Translations under genes and position numbers: made by a program
Shown: positions 34,336 to 42,962 of the stretch, one piece after another
How positions within the stretch are numbered: position 1 is the stretch's first letter
Layout: the number at the start of each line of letters is the position of its first letter
Notes under the pieces: model-generated
Told to the model about the DNA's origin: nothing
The model's input: only the letters and a program-made list of their open reading frames with translations
Databases searched by the model: none
Assembly (NCBI RefSeq): GCF_003601975.1
Contig: NZ_QZWZ01000049.1
Span: 1 to 43,029, forward strand
Direction: 5' to 3'
DNA length: 43,029 bases
Origin: Mesorhizobium waimense
GTDB lineage: Bacteria > Pseudomonadota > Alphaproteobacteria > Rhizobiales > Rhizobiaceae

Positions 34336-34797
34336 ATGGCTGACAAAATCCACGGTTTTCTGCCGGCCACAGCCGAAATGCCAACCGACCGCCAGCGATT
34401 GATCATACGCTATCTCTTTGGCGTCCTGATCGACCTCGTGGTCCTGAACCTGTTTGATGAGTTTTCGGACAGCGTCACAGTCTCTTCCTTCAGCGTGTCA
34501 TTGCTCGCCGCCATCTTGTTGCAGGCCCTTCTGAAGGGGACGATCGCTATCGAGCATCAGGTCGCTGTGTTCTTCCAGGCAAGGCAAGGTGCCTTCATGA
34601 AGTTCATGCGATTCTTCGGCGCATGGGTAGTCCTGTTCCTATCCAAGTTCGTGATCCTGGAGGCGATTACTTTCGTGTTCGGGGATAGGGTTCGCTTTGA
34701 AGGCATGCTGCACGGCGTGGTGCCGCTGATTATCGCCGTCATGGCCATGCTCATCGCCGAGGAAGTGATCGTGCGGTTCGTCAGATGGGTGCGTTGA
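34336..34797 (+). CDS. Integral membrane protein, four TM, unknown function
   Basis: The protein is 153 aa from MADKIHGFLPATAEMPTDRQ, with AAGGGGACGTC directly upstream; a longer in-frame start at 34258 has no such site. TM segments are visible at YLFGVLIDLVVLNLF, VSLLAAILLQALLKG, FGAWVVLFLSKFVILEAITF and GVVPLIIAVMAMLIAEEVIV. The short charged loop RQGAFMKFMRFFG joins TM2 and TM3. Rhizobial genomes have similar hypothetical proteins, from memory. It faces the cardiolipin synthase pseudogene. Confidence 0.7.
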   Translation: MADKIHGFLPATAEMPTDRQRLIIRYLFGVLIDLVVLNLFDEFSDSVTVSSFSVSLLAAILLQALLKGTIAIEHQVAVFFQARQGAFMKFMRFFGAWVVLFLSKFVILEAITFVFGDRVRFEGMLHGVVPLIIAVMAMLIAEEVIVRFVRWVR

Positions 34798-34866
34798 CAA
34801 CATACCGCAGGGTTCACTCCACATAGGAAGCAAGCGACTTTTCGGCCTCTCCAGGGCTGAACGATC

Positions 34867-35763
34867 TCACAGCAGGGGTCCGAGCGTGGCGATGCTGTTG
34901 TTCCAAAGGCGCCGTGGCAGGGACCATGAAGCCACCATCTTGGTTGTGACGGGACTCGAGCGGGCGTAGTCAAGCTGGCGCTGCCGCATGGCGGCGGTAA
35001 GATCGAGATCATAAAACGGATGTTGTTCTCGTAGTTCAGATCGAAGCTCCGGCGGTCCATGTTCGCGGAGCCGATCAAGGTGACCTCTCCGTCGAGTGTC
35101 AGCGAATTGGTGTGAAGAAGGCCACCGACATATTCGTGGATCTCAACGCCCGCGGATAGGAGATCCGCATAGTAGCTTCGGCTCGCGGCTCCCACGATCC
35201 GGGAGTCGTTCCTGGCGGGAAAGATGATCTTCGCATCCACACCCCGGCGGGCTGCCGTGCAAAGCGCGCCTTGCAGGGATTCGCTGGGCACATAATAGGG
35301 GGTCGAAATGATGAGCTCGCGTTGCGCTGCATACATCAGGGATTCAAACATTTCCGGCATGGCCGAAAATCGCCGCCGTCGGTCCGGTTCCGATCACCTG
35401 TGCGGGCATTGCATCGGATTTGGCCAAGAGATGGGGCTCGCGAAAGAGGCCTTCCAGATCCTCATCCACACGGGACATCCAGTCGCTGGCGAACAATAAC
35501 TGGTTCTCGCGGGCAATCGGGCCCTCGAAGCGCATCATCGCATCAACCCAGAGCGCATAGTTTGCCTTCACCAAAAATTCTGGATCAGCACAGTTTTGGC
35601 TGCCGCAATAGGTAGTGCGACCGTCGATGACGACGATCTTGCGGTGGTTTCGAAGGTCAATGCGTCCCATGAAGGGCCGCAACAGAGGGTTGCCGACCGG
35701 CAGCCCGTTGGCCACCTGCACGCCTGCCCGGCGCATGGCCTTCTCGAGGAAGCTGCATTTCAC
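34867..35763 (-). pseudogene. Cardiolipin synthase (phospholipase D family), multiply damaged
   Basis: Three frames join into one Cls-type protein lacking its N-terminal membrane part. First comes RRAGVQVANGLPVGNP and HKD motif 1 (NHRKIVVIDGRTTYCGSQN); a frameshift near 35355 leads to MFESLMYAAQRELIISTPYY and motif 2 (LLHTNSLTLDGEVTLIGSAN); a shift near 34995 leads to DLTAAMRQRQLDYARS and the end WNNSIATLGPLL with TGA at 34867. In motif 2 the lysine of HxK is Asn, so catalysis would fail even without the frameshifts. Cls joins phosphatidylglycerols into cardiolipin at the inner membrane. Confidence 0.85.
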
Positions 35764-35866
35764 CGATCAAACTTGGATACACGCGATCCCTCAGTTGGCG
35801 GCAGATAAGCAGGCGAAATGCGACGGCCCGTGTTGCCAAAATGGCATGATAGGGTGTCCATGCAGG

Positions 35867-35965
35867 ATGCTGAAGCCGGGGTTCAAGGGGCTCATCGTCT
35901 TCAGCGTGCTGTTCGCGTTGTATTGCTATTCGCTCGAGCTTGAGAGATTGGGCCGAGGGATGTAG
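35867..35965 (+). CDS. Possible 32-aa single-TM micro-protein
   Basis: The frame starts MLKPGFKGLIVFSVLFALYC and ends SLELERLGRGM: one TM helix followed by a short charged tail. The end CYSLELERLGR is nearly the same as CYSLEIERLGR in the minus frame near 33915-33978, which suggests two copies of a conserved small ORF. There is no good ribosome site. Either a real micro-protein or the tail of a decayed gene. Confidence 0.35.
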   Translation: MLKPGFKGLIVFSVLFALYCYSLELERLGRGM

Positions 35966-36074
35966 AGCAAGCTCCCTGAACGAATCCGGCGTGACCTCTC
36001 ATGCCGCGCGAAGCTTGCCAGGCCTGCTTCCGCATGGCGCGCGGAAAACGCAAGCAACTGGCCGTTGACAACGT

Positions 36075-36416
36075 TCACAACGGTTGAACAGATTTGATGT
36101 TGCCGTCGGCGTCGACAAGGCAGCTCGTCTTCTTGCCGCCGGCGTCGAGGTCGACCTGAAAGGTCTTCGAATCGATCAGGTTCGAACTGACCGGCAGTAT
36201 TTTGTCGGCCTTTAGGCCGCTGGCTTTTGCTGCGGCATTTGCGCAAAGAAGTTGCAAGTCGGCGGGCGCTGTCTTGGCTGCGGTGCGCGACATCTGCTCG
36301 GGTGGTGGTGGCGGAGGCGGCGCGCTAACGCAGGCGACGGGAAAGATCGCTCCCAACAAAACCGCTCCGACGGCAAGCCGATGCCCTCGGCCTGCAAAGA
36401 TCTCGGTTCTCGACAT
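36075..36416 (-). CDS. Small envelope lipoprotein of unknown function
   Basis: The protein is 113 aa from MSRTEIFAGRGHRLAVGAVL, with a strong GGAGGAGGGAAG site. The signal ends in the lipobox-like FPVAC (C29), then a Pro run (PPPPPPPE). The mature part LLCANAAAKASGLKADKILP and KTFQVDLDAGGKKTSCLVDA, closing GNIKSVQPL, looks like a compact beta fold with two cysteines. It is 29 bp downstream of the L,D-transpeptidase gene and is likely in the same operon. Confidence 0.7.
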   Translation of the reverse strand: MSRTEIFAGRGHRLAVGAVLLGAIFPVACVSAPPPPPPPEQMSRTAAKTAPADLQLLCANAAAKASGLKADKILPVSSNLIDSKTFQVDLDAGGKKTSCLVDADGNIKSVQPL

Positions 36417-36445
36417 CAACTTCCCTCCTCCAATTGCTTCCGCTG

Positions 36446-37201
36446 TCACACGCCCTTGTAGAGGGCCGCCCCCTGCATGAGGACGATGACCTTGGCACCC
36501 ACGTTCACGCGTGAAGCCAGGTCTATGATGTCCTTGTTGTTCATCCGGATGCATCCCGAGGACACGTCGAGGCCAATTGTCCATGGCTCCGGCGTGCCAT
36601 GAATTCGGTAGATCGTGTCATGGTCTCCTTCGTAGAGGTAGAGCGCCCTGGCTCCCAGCGGATTGTCGGGGCCGCCTGGCATGCCCGATGCAAACGGTGC
36701 AGCTTTGGGGTCGCGAGCGACCATTTCCGCGGGCGGCGTCCAGGTAGGCCACTCCGATATGCGGCCAACGCGCACGATGCCTGCCCAGCCAAAACCTTCC
36801 CGGCCGACACCAATGCCATAGCGCATCGCCATCTGGTTGGGCTGCACTAGGTAGAGAAAGTGCTGGTTTCCATCGATGATGATCGTGCCGGGCACCTCGG
36901 CGGTACGAAACTTGACCATCTGCATACGAAATGCCTCGGGCACCTCTTTATGCGCCGCATAGTATTTGAGGGCCTTCTTGCGGTCATAGTCGACCCACTT
37001 GTGGGTGATTGGATCGAACACCTGCGTAGCCGCCCCCGGCGGTGCCGCGGTCGCGAGCGCCAACGGAGCCGCAAGCAACAGAGCCGCGATTGCTGCTGTA
37101 CCCGCGTGCCGCCGGATTGCGGCCTGCTTCAGCCACCCGCGATCTGCTGCGAGGTAGGCAGTCTGCCGCATCGTCGAGGATCGTTTCATTTGCTTGCCCA
37201 T
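36446..37201 (-). CDS. L,D-transpeptidase (YkuD domain)
   Basis: This 251-aa periplasmic enzyme would form 3-3 crosslinks in peptidoglycan or attach proteins to it. A signal or anchor lies at about 34-52 (TAAIAALLLAAPLALATAA). The YkuD domain runs from VPGTIIIDGNQHFLYLVQPN to the active site HGTPEPWTIGLDVSSGCIRM, with the catalytic His and Cys of HGxx...SxGCIRM. Length is normal and the residues are intact. Its ATG overlaps the end of the betaine-binding protein gene by 16 bp, so the two are cotranscribed. Confidence 0.93.
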   Translation of the reverse strand: MGKQMKRSSTMRQTAYLAADRGWLKQAAIRRHAGTAAIAALLLAAPLALATAAPPGAATQVFDPITHKWVDYDRKKALKYYAAHKEVPEAFRMQMVKFRTAEVPGTIIIDGNQHFLYLVQPNQMAMRYGIGVGREGFGWAGIVRVGRISEWPTWTPPAEMVARDPKAAPFASGMPGGPDNPLGARALYLYEGDHDTIYRIHGTPEPWTIGLDVSSGCIRMNNKDIIDLASRVNVGAKVIVLMQGAALYKGV

Positions 37202-38154
37202 CCATGTACCTGGTCACCATGCGTAGCGACCCATTGCGTGGCGAAAGCATAAGGGTCCTGCCGCTCCACCTGAAGCGCGTAGCTCATCTCGGTGATTTCA
37301 TCCTCCTTGAAGTCGACATGCTCCAGGAACTTGACCACCTCCGGATGGCTTTGGCGCAGGGAGGTTGCATAGCCGACGTGGAATTGAGCGGCATTCCAGG
37401 CAACGGCCGCGCTCGATTTCGTCAGCCATTGCGGATCTTCCGAAGGCAGCACGATCTTCCACTTGGCCGGATCGTACGGAGGCTCCGTAAGGCGCACGAT
37501 ATCGTGGAGCTTGAAAATGTAGTGCGGCGCATAGCAGGCAAACACGATGGGGCGGTCTGTGGCTTCCGCCGCATCTACAGCAGCCATGCCGACGTCCTCC
37601 GGCATTTCGAGCAAGGTCATCGTCTTGGCGTAGCCGTAGCTGTTAGCCCTGACCCGCTCTATCGCCGTCGACGCCCAAGTTTCAGCGCCGATCCACAGTT
37701 CGCCGCGGCCGTCCCCGTCCGTGTCGAGCGCCGCGGTCTTTTTCGGATCGTTTAGATCCGAGATGTCGCGAATACCGAATTTGTCGGCGGTGATCCGCGT
37801 CTCGCACAATCCCTGCCAAGCCTGGACGCCAATCGGGCTCATCGAGACCGTGCCAGCTTTTGTAACGTACTTGTCAATCAGACTGTCCAGGTTGGGCGAC
37901 CAGATCTCTGGGTGGATGTCCACCTCCCCGGAATTCAGGCCAGCGAAGGCGATCATCGAGCCCATCTCGCGGACGTCCGAGTCAAGTCCGTATTCCTTTT
38001 TCAGACCAACCTTCAAGATGTTCGCGGTCGCCTTACCCGAGGGCCAATTCGGCATGGCGATGACAAGGTCACGAGCGTGGACCGACAGAGACGTCACTGC
38101 CAGGACGAAGGCCGACAGCGCAGCTTTCTTCAAAGAGTACGTGATTGACGACAT
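37186..38154 (-). CDS. Glycine betaine/choline-type ABC substrate-binding protein
   Basis: This 322-aa periplasmic protein of the OpuAC/ProX family starts MSSITYSLKKAALSAFVLAV after AAGGAAACG, with a signal cleaved near VHA-RDLV. DLVIAMPNWPSGKATANILK, GEVDIHPEIWSPNLDSLIDK and FACYAPHYIFKLHDIVRL follow the family pattern, with Trp and Tyr residues likely to build the aromatic box for quaternary amines. No permease or ATPase is adjacent; instead a peptidoglycan enzyme follows. An osmolyte-linked envelope role or an orphan binding protein are both possible. Confidence 0.88.
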   Translation of the reverse strand: MSSITYSLKKAALSAFVLAVTSLSVHARDLVIAMPNWPSGKATANILKVGLKKEYGLDSDVREMGSMIAFAGLNSGEVDIHPEIWSPNLDSLIDKYVTKAGTVSMSPIGVQAWQGLCETRITADKFGIRDISDLNDPKKTAALDTDGDGRGELWIGAETWASTAIERVRANSYGYAKTMTLLEMPEDVGMAAVDAAEATDRPIVFACYAPHYIFKLHDIVRLTEPPYDPAKWKIVLPSEDPQWLTKSSAAVAWNAAQFHVGYATSLRQSHPEVVKFLEHVDFKEDEITEMSYALQVERQDPYAFATQWVATHGDQVHGWASK

Positions 38155-38165
38155 TTTGCGTTTCC

Positions 38166-39263
38166 TTAAGGTATCACGCTGCCCGAGAGTTTCGAATCTA
38201 TTCCGGCGACGATACGGTCTTCCAAGCTCAAGTGTTGGTCGGTAACCGGCTGCCCCGTGGCCAATTGGCGGCCGATTAGCCGAATAACCTCGAGGCTCTC
38301 GGAAAACTTGCCATGGTTGAGCTGGCCGGTCGTATCGATCTTGCTCAGGTCGACGACATCGATCCCCCCTGTTTCCAAGAAATCCTTGTAGGGATCAACT
38401 TTGGGATCGATGGTCCCGAGGCGGGCAGTGCTTACCCAAAGCCATTGTGATGCTTTCAAAGCTTTGTCATCATTTGACACGAACAGGGTCAAGCGAGGAC
38501 GCCGAACACCCATGGAGACCAATTGGGTGTGAAAGACATCGACGTCCACATCGGGCGACGCCAGCATGACGTTCTTGATCTTGGAGGAGATGCCTCGGTT
38601 TCGGATTGCCATTTGACGGAGCGCTTCCAGGGTGATCCAATTCCCCATCGAGTGAGCCAGAGAAACCGATGAGTCCTGCACCAGGTACTTCAGCGTTGCC
38701 TCCAGAGCGTCCCGGCTATAGTTCGCGCTTTCGCGATCATATCCATAGGCGAGTAGTTTTCCGCGGGATGGCCACGTAAACAGCACGGGTACGTATTTCG
38801 TACCGGAATCGTGGACGATCTGCGCGAATCTGAACACTGCATCGTCGAAACGGTTGTTGTACCCGTGAACGAAGACCAGAACCTTCCGGGAGGGGGCTCT
38901 GGTCAGTCGCGCATGCAGATTGGAGATCATCGCGTCTCGTGTCAGTACAGTGGCGCTGATCGTCGCAAACTCGCGCTTGGGATCGGCGGGAATCACCTTT
39001 GGCTATTCCACCTCTCCGATCTTACGGACTGTCGGGCGGAATCGAAATTGCGATCTCGGCGAAGGTCGGATCACCACGCTCGCCTCCGAACATCTCTCCC
39101 GGTATCTTGGAAGGGCGCCGCATTGTTGCCACCAACATTTCCACCCGCGACGTACCAGGTACCGAATTCGGCCCCACAGGGAGAAAGACGTTCTCGGGCG
39201 ATGGGCGCATGACGTCGAGCCGATCAGGGTCAAAACCATGGAGAGGCGGATGGCTCTATTCAC
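38166..39263 (-). pseudogene. Second DUF900-family hydrolase lipoprotein, multiply broken
   Basis: Several frames assemble into a relative of the 27.9-29.2 kb gene. MNRAIRLSMVLTLIGSTSCA is a lipoprotein-like signal. A shift leads to TSRVEMLVATMRRPSKIPGE and FGGERGDPTFAEIAISIP. A further shift leads to TVRKIGEVE followed by TAG where the paralogue has Trp (EVAWP). The remaining frame has VLVFVHGYNNRFDDAVFRF, TWPSRGKLLAYGYDRESANY and LAHSMGNWITLEALRQMAIR. Four or five residues before the nucleophile elbow are also missing. The catalytic core remains open from 38996 down, so fragments could in principle be made but not exported. Confidence 0.85.
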
Positions 39264-39320
39264 TAACTCGAACGCCCTTCATGCTCCCCGTAAACCAATT
39301 TGCCCAGTCCGGAGGCTATC

Positions 39321-39348
39321 AGACCCGAACGGCTTGACGTTCGGGTCT
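39321..39348. terminator. Hairpin between two minus-strand genes
   Basis: AGACCCGAAC and GTTCGGGTCT form a perfect 10-bp stem with an 8-base loop. It lies just downstream of the 39359-39712 gene. There is no T-run in that direction, so termination is likely but not certain. Confidence 0.55.
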
Positions 39349-39358
39349 TCCAACTGCG

Positions 39359-39712
39359 TCAATTGACCGTAATCTGCACATATCGGCTGCCAGAGCGCTG
39401 GTAATAAAGCGAGCCGCAGTGATGGTAGCCAATGCCGCTTATGTGGACGAAAGCGCAACCAGCTGGCAAAACCGGGACAAAGAGTGTGGTACGGCGGATT
39501 ACACGCCTGGTTGTGCGGCGCGCCACGCCACGCGCAGTGACCGGCGCGCGATACACGGGGCGATGCACGGCGCGATGGCGTACGGCTCTACGCGCTTCAG
39601 CTTGAGAAATGACATTTCCGCCAAGGAACTCCTTCAGGTCATCGCGCGCTAGGGAAACTGTAGCGAGCGTAAGCAATGCGCAGAAAATTTTCGTGAGACG
39701 ACCGGGTCCCAT
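39359..39712 (-). CDS. Small secreted basic protein of unknown function
   Basis: The protein is 117 aa from MGPGRLTKIFCALLTLATVS, with AAAGGAGGAACCCC upstream; a longer frame to 39802 lacks a site. After the signal (cut near SLA-RDD) comes a basic block (RRAVRHRAVHRPVYRAPVT) and a C-terminal compact part with AGCAFVHISGIGYHHCGSLY and RYVQITVN, including two Cys and two His. The arrangement resembles small exported proteins of Rhizobiales. No function is known to me. Confidence 0.7.
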   Translation of the reverse strand: MGPGRLTKIFCALLTLATVSLARDDLKEFLGGNVISQAEARRAVRHRAVHRPVYRAPVTARGVARRTTRRVIRRTTLFVPVLPAGCAFVHISGIGYHHCGSLYYQRSGSRYVQITVN

Positions 39713-40073
39713 TGGGGTTCCTCCTTTGACAATTCGACGCAAGCCGCGCAGAAGAGCCACTTCGTCGGCGAGGCTCGAGTTCGAGACATAGAGGCTCTTC
39801 ATCCCGAAGCTAAACCGGCGCCGGTCCGATGCGCCATTGTCCTTGAGGGCAATCGACCATTGACCCGTAGCCCCCGTGTCCGCGCAGGTCGGGCGCTTTT
39901 TCTGCCGTTCGGGGCCAAGTTGGCGAGAACGGCCAATCTCAGATCTCGGAGCCTAGTTTCCCCGACAGACCCAAATCCGACGATTGCCGCGCTTCCTGCA
40001 TCGCCCGTCAGTGCGCAGAGCCTCCTTGTAATTCCGGAAGCTCGCTCCGGCCGCATCAGGCACCCCAAACGCA
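39713..40073. other. Stretch upstream of the SH3-domain pseudogene
   Basis: An open plus frame from 39860 leads into the SH3 pseudogene but lacks a signal peptide or start site I can support. Otherwise nothing is recognised. Confidence 0.3.
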
Positions 40074-40440
40074 CCGCCCCTGTTAAGGCACGGCCGGACG
40101 GAAAGTCGGCAAATAGGGCGGTGCTAAGGAACGGGAGTACGGTCGCAATCCTTGGCAAACCCCGATCTTTGGTATCGTGTCCGGGCTGGAAATCAGGTCG
40201 GCTACATGCATGACACCCGGGTCTATGTCGACCAGTACGAGAGCGGCCCCTTCGGACAGCGCCATGTTCAGGTCAAGAGCTTCGATAAGCTCGCCGAGGC
40301 CGAATCCTATGTGCGCTCTGCGTCGATCCCGCTTTCGGCTTACCTTGCCACCGATGGCTGGTTGGCATCATGCCTAAAAACACATTCGACGAGCACATGG
40401 CCAAAGCCTGGTCCAGGAGGCGCGGGGCGCGATTCCTGAC
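40074..40440 (+). pseudogene. Bacterial SH3-domain protein broken by frameshifts
   Basis: In one frame VKARPDGKSANRAVLRNGST and VAILGK form the first strands of an SH3b domain. At the CCCC run near 40162 the frame shifts and continues DLWYRVRAGNQVGYMHDTRV, the usual GWYRVRAGGRTGYVH end of such a domain. A further part (KSFDKLAEAESYVRSASIPL, DGWLA) breaks again at the AAAAA run near 40377, after which NTFDEHMAKA and later GAIPDDL fit. Both breaks are at homopolymers. The N-terminus is uncertain. SH3b proteins bind cell-wall peptides, in keeping with the envelope theme here. Confidence 0.55.
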
Positions 40441-40633
40441 GACCTAAACGACCAACGACAACAATTATGTCCGCAAGGTCTGCTGCAAGTAGCCGCCCCC
40501 TTGCGCTCCAGGCAACATTGCGCGACCATCGATCGAAATTTATCGTGGACCGAATGGACGAAGTCACCCGGAGGATCAAGCGAAGAACTCACCGCAACGG
40601 GAACGCTCAGGATTCGCAATGGGGAGATCTAAC

Positions 40634-41452
40634 ATGAAAATCAATTGCAAGACATTGAGGGCATCAATTCCGGGCATCGCGTTAGCCGGATTGATTGCGT
40701 CGGCGGGGTCCTCCAACGCGGCCGATACCGACTTGGCCAAGCAACTCTCCAACCCGATCGCTTCGCTCATCAGCGTTCCGGTCCAGTTCAACTACGATAC
40801 GGGCTACGGTCCGGCCGACGGACGCAAGGCATATGTGAACGTCCAGCCGGTGATACCATTCTCGCTGAACGACAACTGGAACTTGATTTCCCGCACCGTC
40901 GTTCCGATTGCCTGGCAGAACGACATCGCTGGCTCCTCCGGCGACCAGTTCGGTCTCGGCGACATCGTTCAGAGCGTGTTCTTTTCACCGAAGAAGCCGA
41001 CTGCAGGCGGTATCATCTGGGGCGCCGGTCCGGTGTTCCTCATCCCGACAGCGACGGACGAGCTGCTTGGCGGCGAGAAATGGGGGGTCGGGCCAACAGT
41101 CGTCGTTCTGAAGCAGAGCGGCCCGTGGACCTATGGCATGCTCGCCAACCATATCTGGTCCTTTGCCGGCGACCATGACAGGGCGGACGTGAACGCCACG
41201 TTCCTCCAACCGTTCATCGCCTATACGACGCCTGACGCATGGACCTTCACGCTTAACAGCGAGAGCACCTATAACTGGACGGCGCGGGAGTGGTCGGTCC
41301 CGATCAATGCGAGCGTCTCGAAGCTCGTCAAGTTCGGGGCTCAACCGGTGAGCCTGACGGCTGGCGTTCGCTACTGGGCCGAGAGCCCGGACGGAGGTCC
41401 AACAGGGTTCGGCCTGCGGCTTGGCGCAACATTGCTGTTTCCGAAGGGATGA
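40634..41452 (+). CDS. Outer-membrane porin-like/transporter protein
   Basis: The protein is 272 aa from MKINCKTLRASIPGIALAGL, with GGGGAGATCTAAC upstream and a signal ending SNA-ADTD. The rest alternates hydrophobic and polar residues like a beta-barrel: SVPVQFNYDTGYGPADGR, NVQPVIPFSLNDNWNLISRT, GIIWGAGPVFLIPTATDELL and QPVSLTAGVRYWAESPDGGP, ending GLRLGATLLFPKG. This fits the family often annotated as transporter or phenol-degradation MetA-like. It is intact and alone, between the SH3 pseudogene and IS5. Confidence 0.75.
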   Translation: MKINCKTLRASIPGIALAGLIASAGSSNAADTDLAKQLSNPIASLISVPVQFNYDTGYGPADGRKAYVNVQPVIPFSLNDNWNLISRTVVPIAWQNDIAGSSGDQFGLGDIVQSVFFSPKKPTAGGIIWGAGPVFLIPTATDELLGGEKWGVGPTVVVLKQSGPWTYGMLANHIWSFAGDHDRADVNATFLQPFIAYTTPDAWTFTLNSESTYNWTAREWSVPINASVSKLVKFGAQPVSLTAGVRYWAESPDGGPTGFGLRLGATLLFPKG

Positions 41453-41539
41453 AACCTGGGTCGACGGGAGGTCACGCACTCATAAACTGCTGGCGGTAGC
41501 TGCAAGGTTCTGATTCAAGCTTCTTGAAGGGAGCTGCTG

Positions 41540-42341
41540 ATGGGCCAGCGTCGCTACGAGTTGACGGATTTCGAGTGGTCGGTGATCGAGCCGCTGCTAC
41601 CGAGCAAGCCGCGCGGGGTGCCTCGGGTTGACGACCGGCGTGTTCTGAACGGGATTTACTGGCGTCTTCGGACCGGCTCGCCGTGGGCGGACATTCCCGA
41701 GCGCTACGGCCCGTATACGACCTGCTACAACCGCTTCGTCAGATGGCGCAAGGCGGGCGTATGGGACCGGCATCTTCGATGCTGTATCAAGGGCTTACGA
41801 TGGCGATGTGCAGATGATCGACAGCTCGTCGATCCGGGTTCACCAGCATGGTGCCAACGGCAAAAAAGGGGGCGCGCCGGATACCGCCCCCAGGGCGTGA
41901 GCCTGACGACCGATGCATGGGGCGCTCGCGCGGTGGACTGACCACCAAGATCCACGCGCTGGTCGATGCGCGCGGCCTGCCGATCGCGCTCAAGCTGACG
42001 CCCGGACAAGCACACGATGGCAGGACGCCGCCGACATGCTCGATACGCTCGGCGGCGGCGACGTGCTGATCGCCGATCGCGCCTACGACAGTGATGCCTT
42101 GCGCCTCGAGATGGCCGCGCGCGGCGCATGGGCCAACATCAAGCCGATGCCCGGCCGCAAACGCCGCCCGCCGTTCAGCGCCTTCCTCTATCGCTACCGC
42201 AACCTCGTCGAACGCTCCTTCAGCAAACTCAAGCACTTCCGTGCCGTCGCCACCCGCTTCGAAAAGCACAGCGAAAACTACCTCTCGTCAAACTCGCTTC
42301 AGCCAAAATCTGTATGCGCTTTACGAGTTGGTGAGCTATAA
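41540..42341 (+). mobile_element. IS5-family transposase with multiple frameshifts
   Basis: The frame begins MGQRRYELTDFEWSVIEPLL, with RTGSPWADIPERYGPYTTCY in the N-terminal domain. After RWRKAGVWDR the frame shifts to GDVQMIDSSSIRVHQHGANG (first catalytic Asp), then again to GRSRGGLTTKIHALVDARGL, and again to IADRAYDSDALRLEM (second Asp) and RNLVERSFSKLKHFRAVATR (catalytic Glu). The 3' end lacks TGCT compared with the related tail at 42826. At least four indels make this copy inactive. Terminal repeats were not resolved; the element spans about 41.49-42.35 kb. Confidence 0.9.
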
Positions 42342-42386
42342 AGGTCCCTCGCACGCTCGGAGAGGCGTTCAGGCAGGAGCCCGACC

Positions 42387-42701
42387 ATGATCAAGATGAG
42401 CGTCTACTATCCGGGCGATGGCGGCTCGAAGTTCGATCACGACTACTACCGCACCAGCCACATGCCACTGATCCAGGAACGGCTCGGCGATGCCTGCCTG
42501 CGGTACGAGATCGATAAGGGCCTTGCGGGTCTTGAACCTGGAAGCGCGCCGGAGTTCGTCGCGGCGTGCCACATCTACTCGCCGACCCTGGGGACATTCC
42601 AGGAGGCGTTCGGTCCCCACCGCGCGGAGATCTTCGCGGACGTCGCCAACTATACGGACATCGCGCCCATCGTGCAGATCAGCGAAATCGTTGAAGGATA
42701 G
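42387..42701 (+). CDS. EthD-domain small protein
   Basis: The protein is 104 aa from MIKMSVYYPGDGGSKFDHDY, with CAGGAG seven bases upstream. EthD proteins are ~100-aa ferredoxin-like dimers; FDHDYYRTSHMPLIQERLGD is the conserved segment, with the histidine of SHMPL. FGPHRAEIFADVANYTDIAP is the usual C-terminus. Members occur near oxidases and in ether or polyketide pathways. Here it stands between two IS5 pieces, so its original context is lost. Confidence 0.85.
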   Translation: MIKMSVYYPGDGGSKFDHDYYRTSHMPLIQERLGDACLRYEIDKGLAGLEPGSAPEFVAACHIYSPTLGTFQEAFGPHRAEIFADVANYTDIAPIVQISEIVEG

Positions 42702-42715
42702 GGGGCTTCGGCGCG

Positions 42716-42825
42716 TCAGGCGTAGCCGTTGAACTTTCCGGGATCGGCGTAGTGCTGGCGCACCTGATCCATGGTGACGTAGGCGGTGCCGAACCGGTCG
42801 ACGATCGGGAACATGTGGTTGCCGT
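42716..42825 (-). pseudogene. C-terminal fragment of an unrecognised gene
   Basis: On minus, FNGNHMFPIVDRFGTAYVTM and then DQVRQHYADPGKFNGYA end with TGA at 42716. The frame is cut at its 5' side exactly where the IS5 tail begins, so the IS probably interrupted or deleted the rest. It stops 14 bp from the EthD stop codon. I do not recognise the protein family. Confidence 0.5.
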
Positions 42826-42893
42826 TGAAGCGAAAACTACCTTGCTCTCGTCAAACTCGCTTCAGCCAAAATCTGGATGCGCTTTATGAGTCG
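42826..42893 (+). mobile_element. 3' tail of a second copy of the 41.5-kb IS5 element
   Basis: This repeats 42272-42340 almost base for base but keeps the four bases TGCT that the other copy has lost. It gives an intact C-terminus ENYLALVKLASAKIWMRF and then MSR with stop. Only the last ~22 codons are left. Confidence 0.85.
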
Positions 42894-42962
42894 GTGACCT
42901 AGTCATCTGGAACTGAAGTTCGTTACATTGTATGCTACGTCGCTTCTGGAGAGGAGCGCATT

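Noticed and set aside
41490..42893. Composite transposon carrying EthD
   Set aside because: The right-hand IS is only a 68-bp tail and the left-hand one is frameshifted.
32395..42940. 12-bp identity TGTATGCTACGT at 32395 and 42929
   Set aside because: Similarity does not extend beyond 12-13 bases, so it may be chance; too short to call an IS end.
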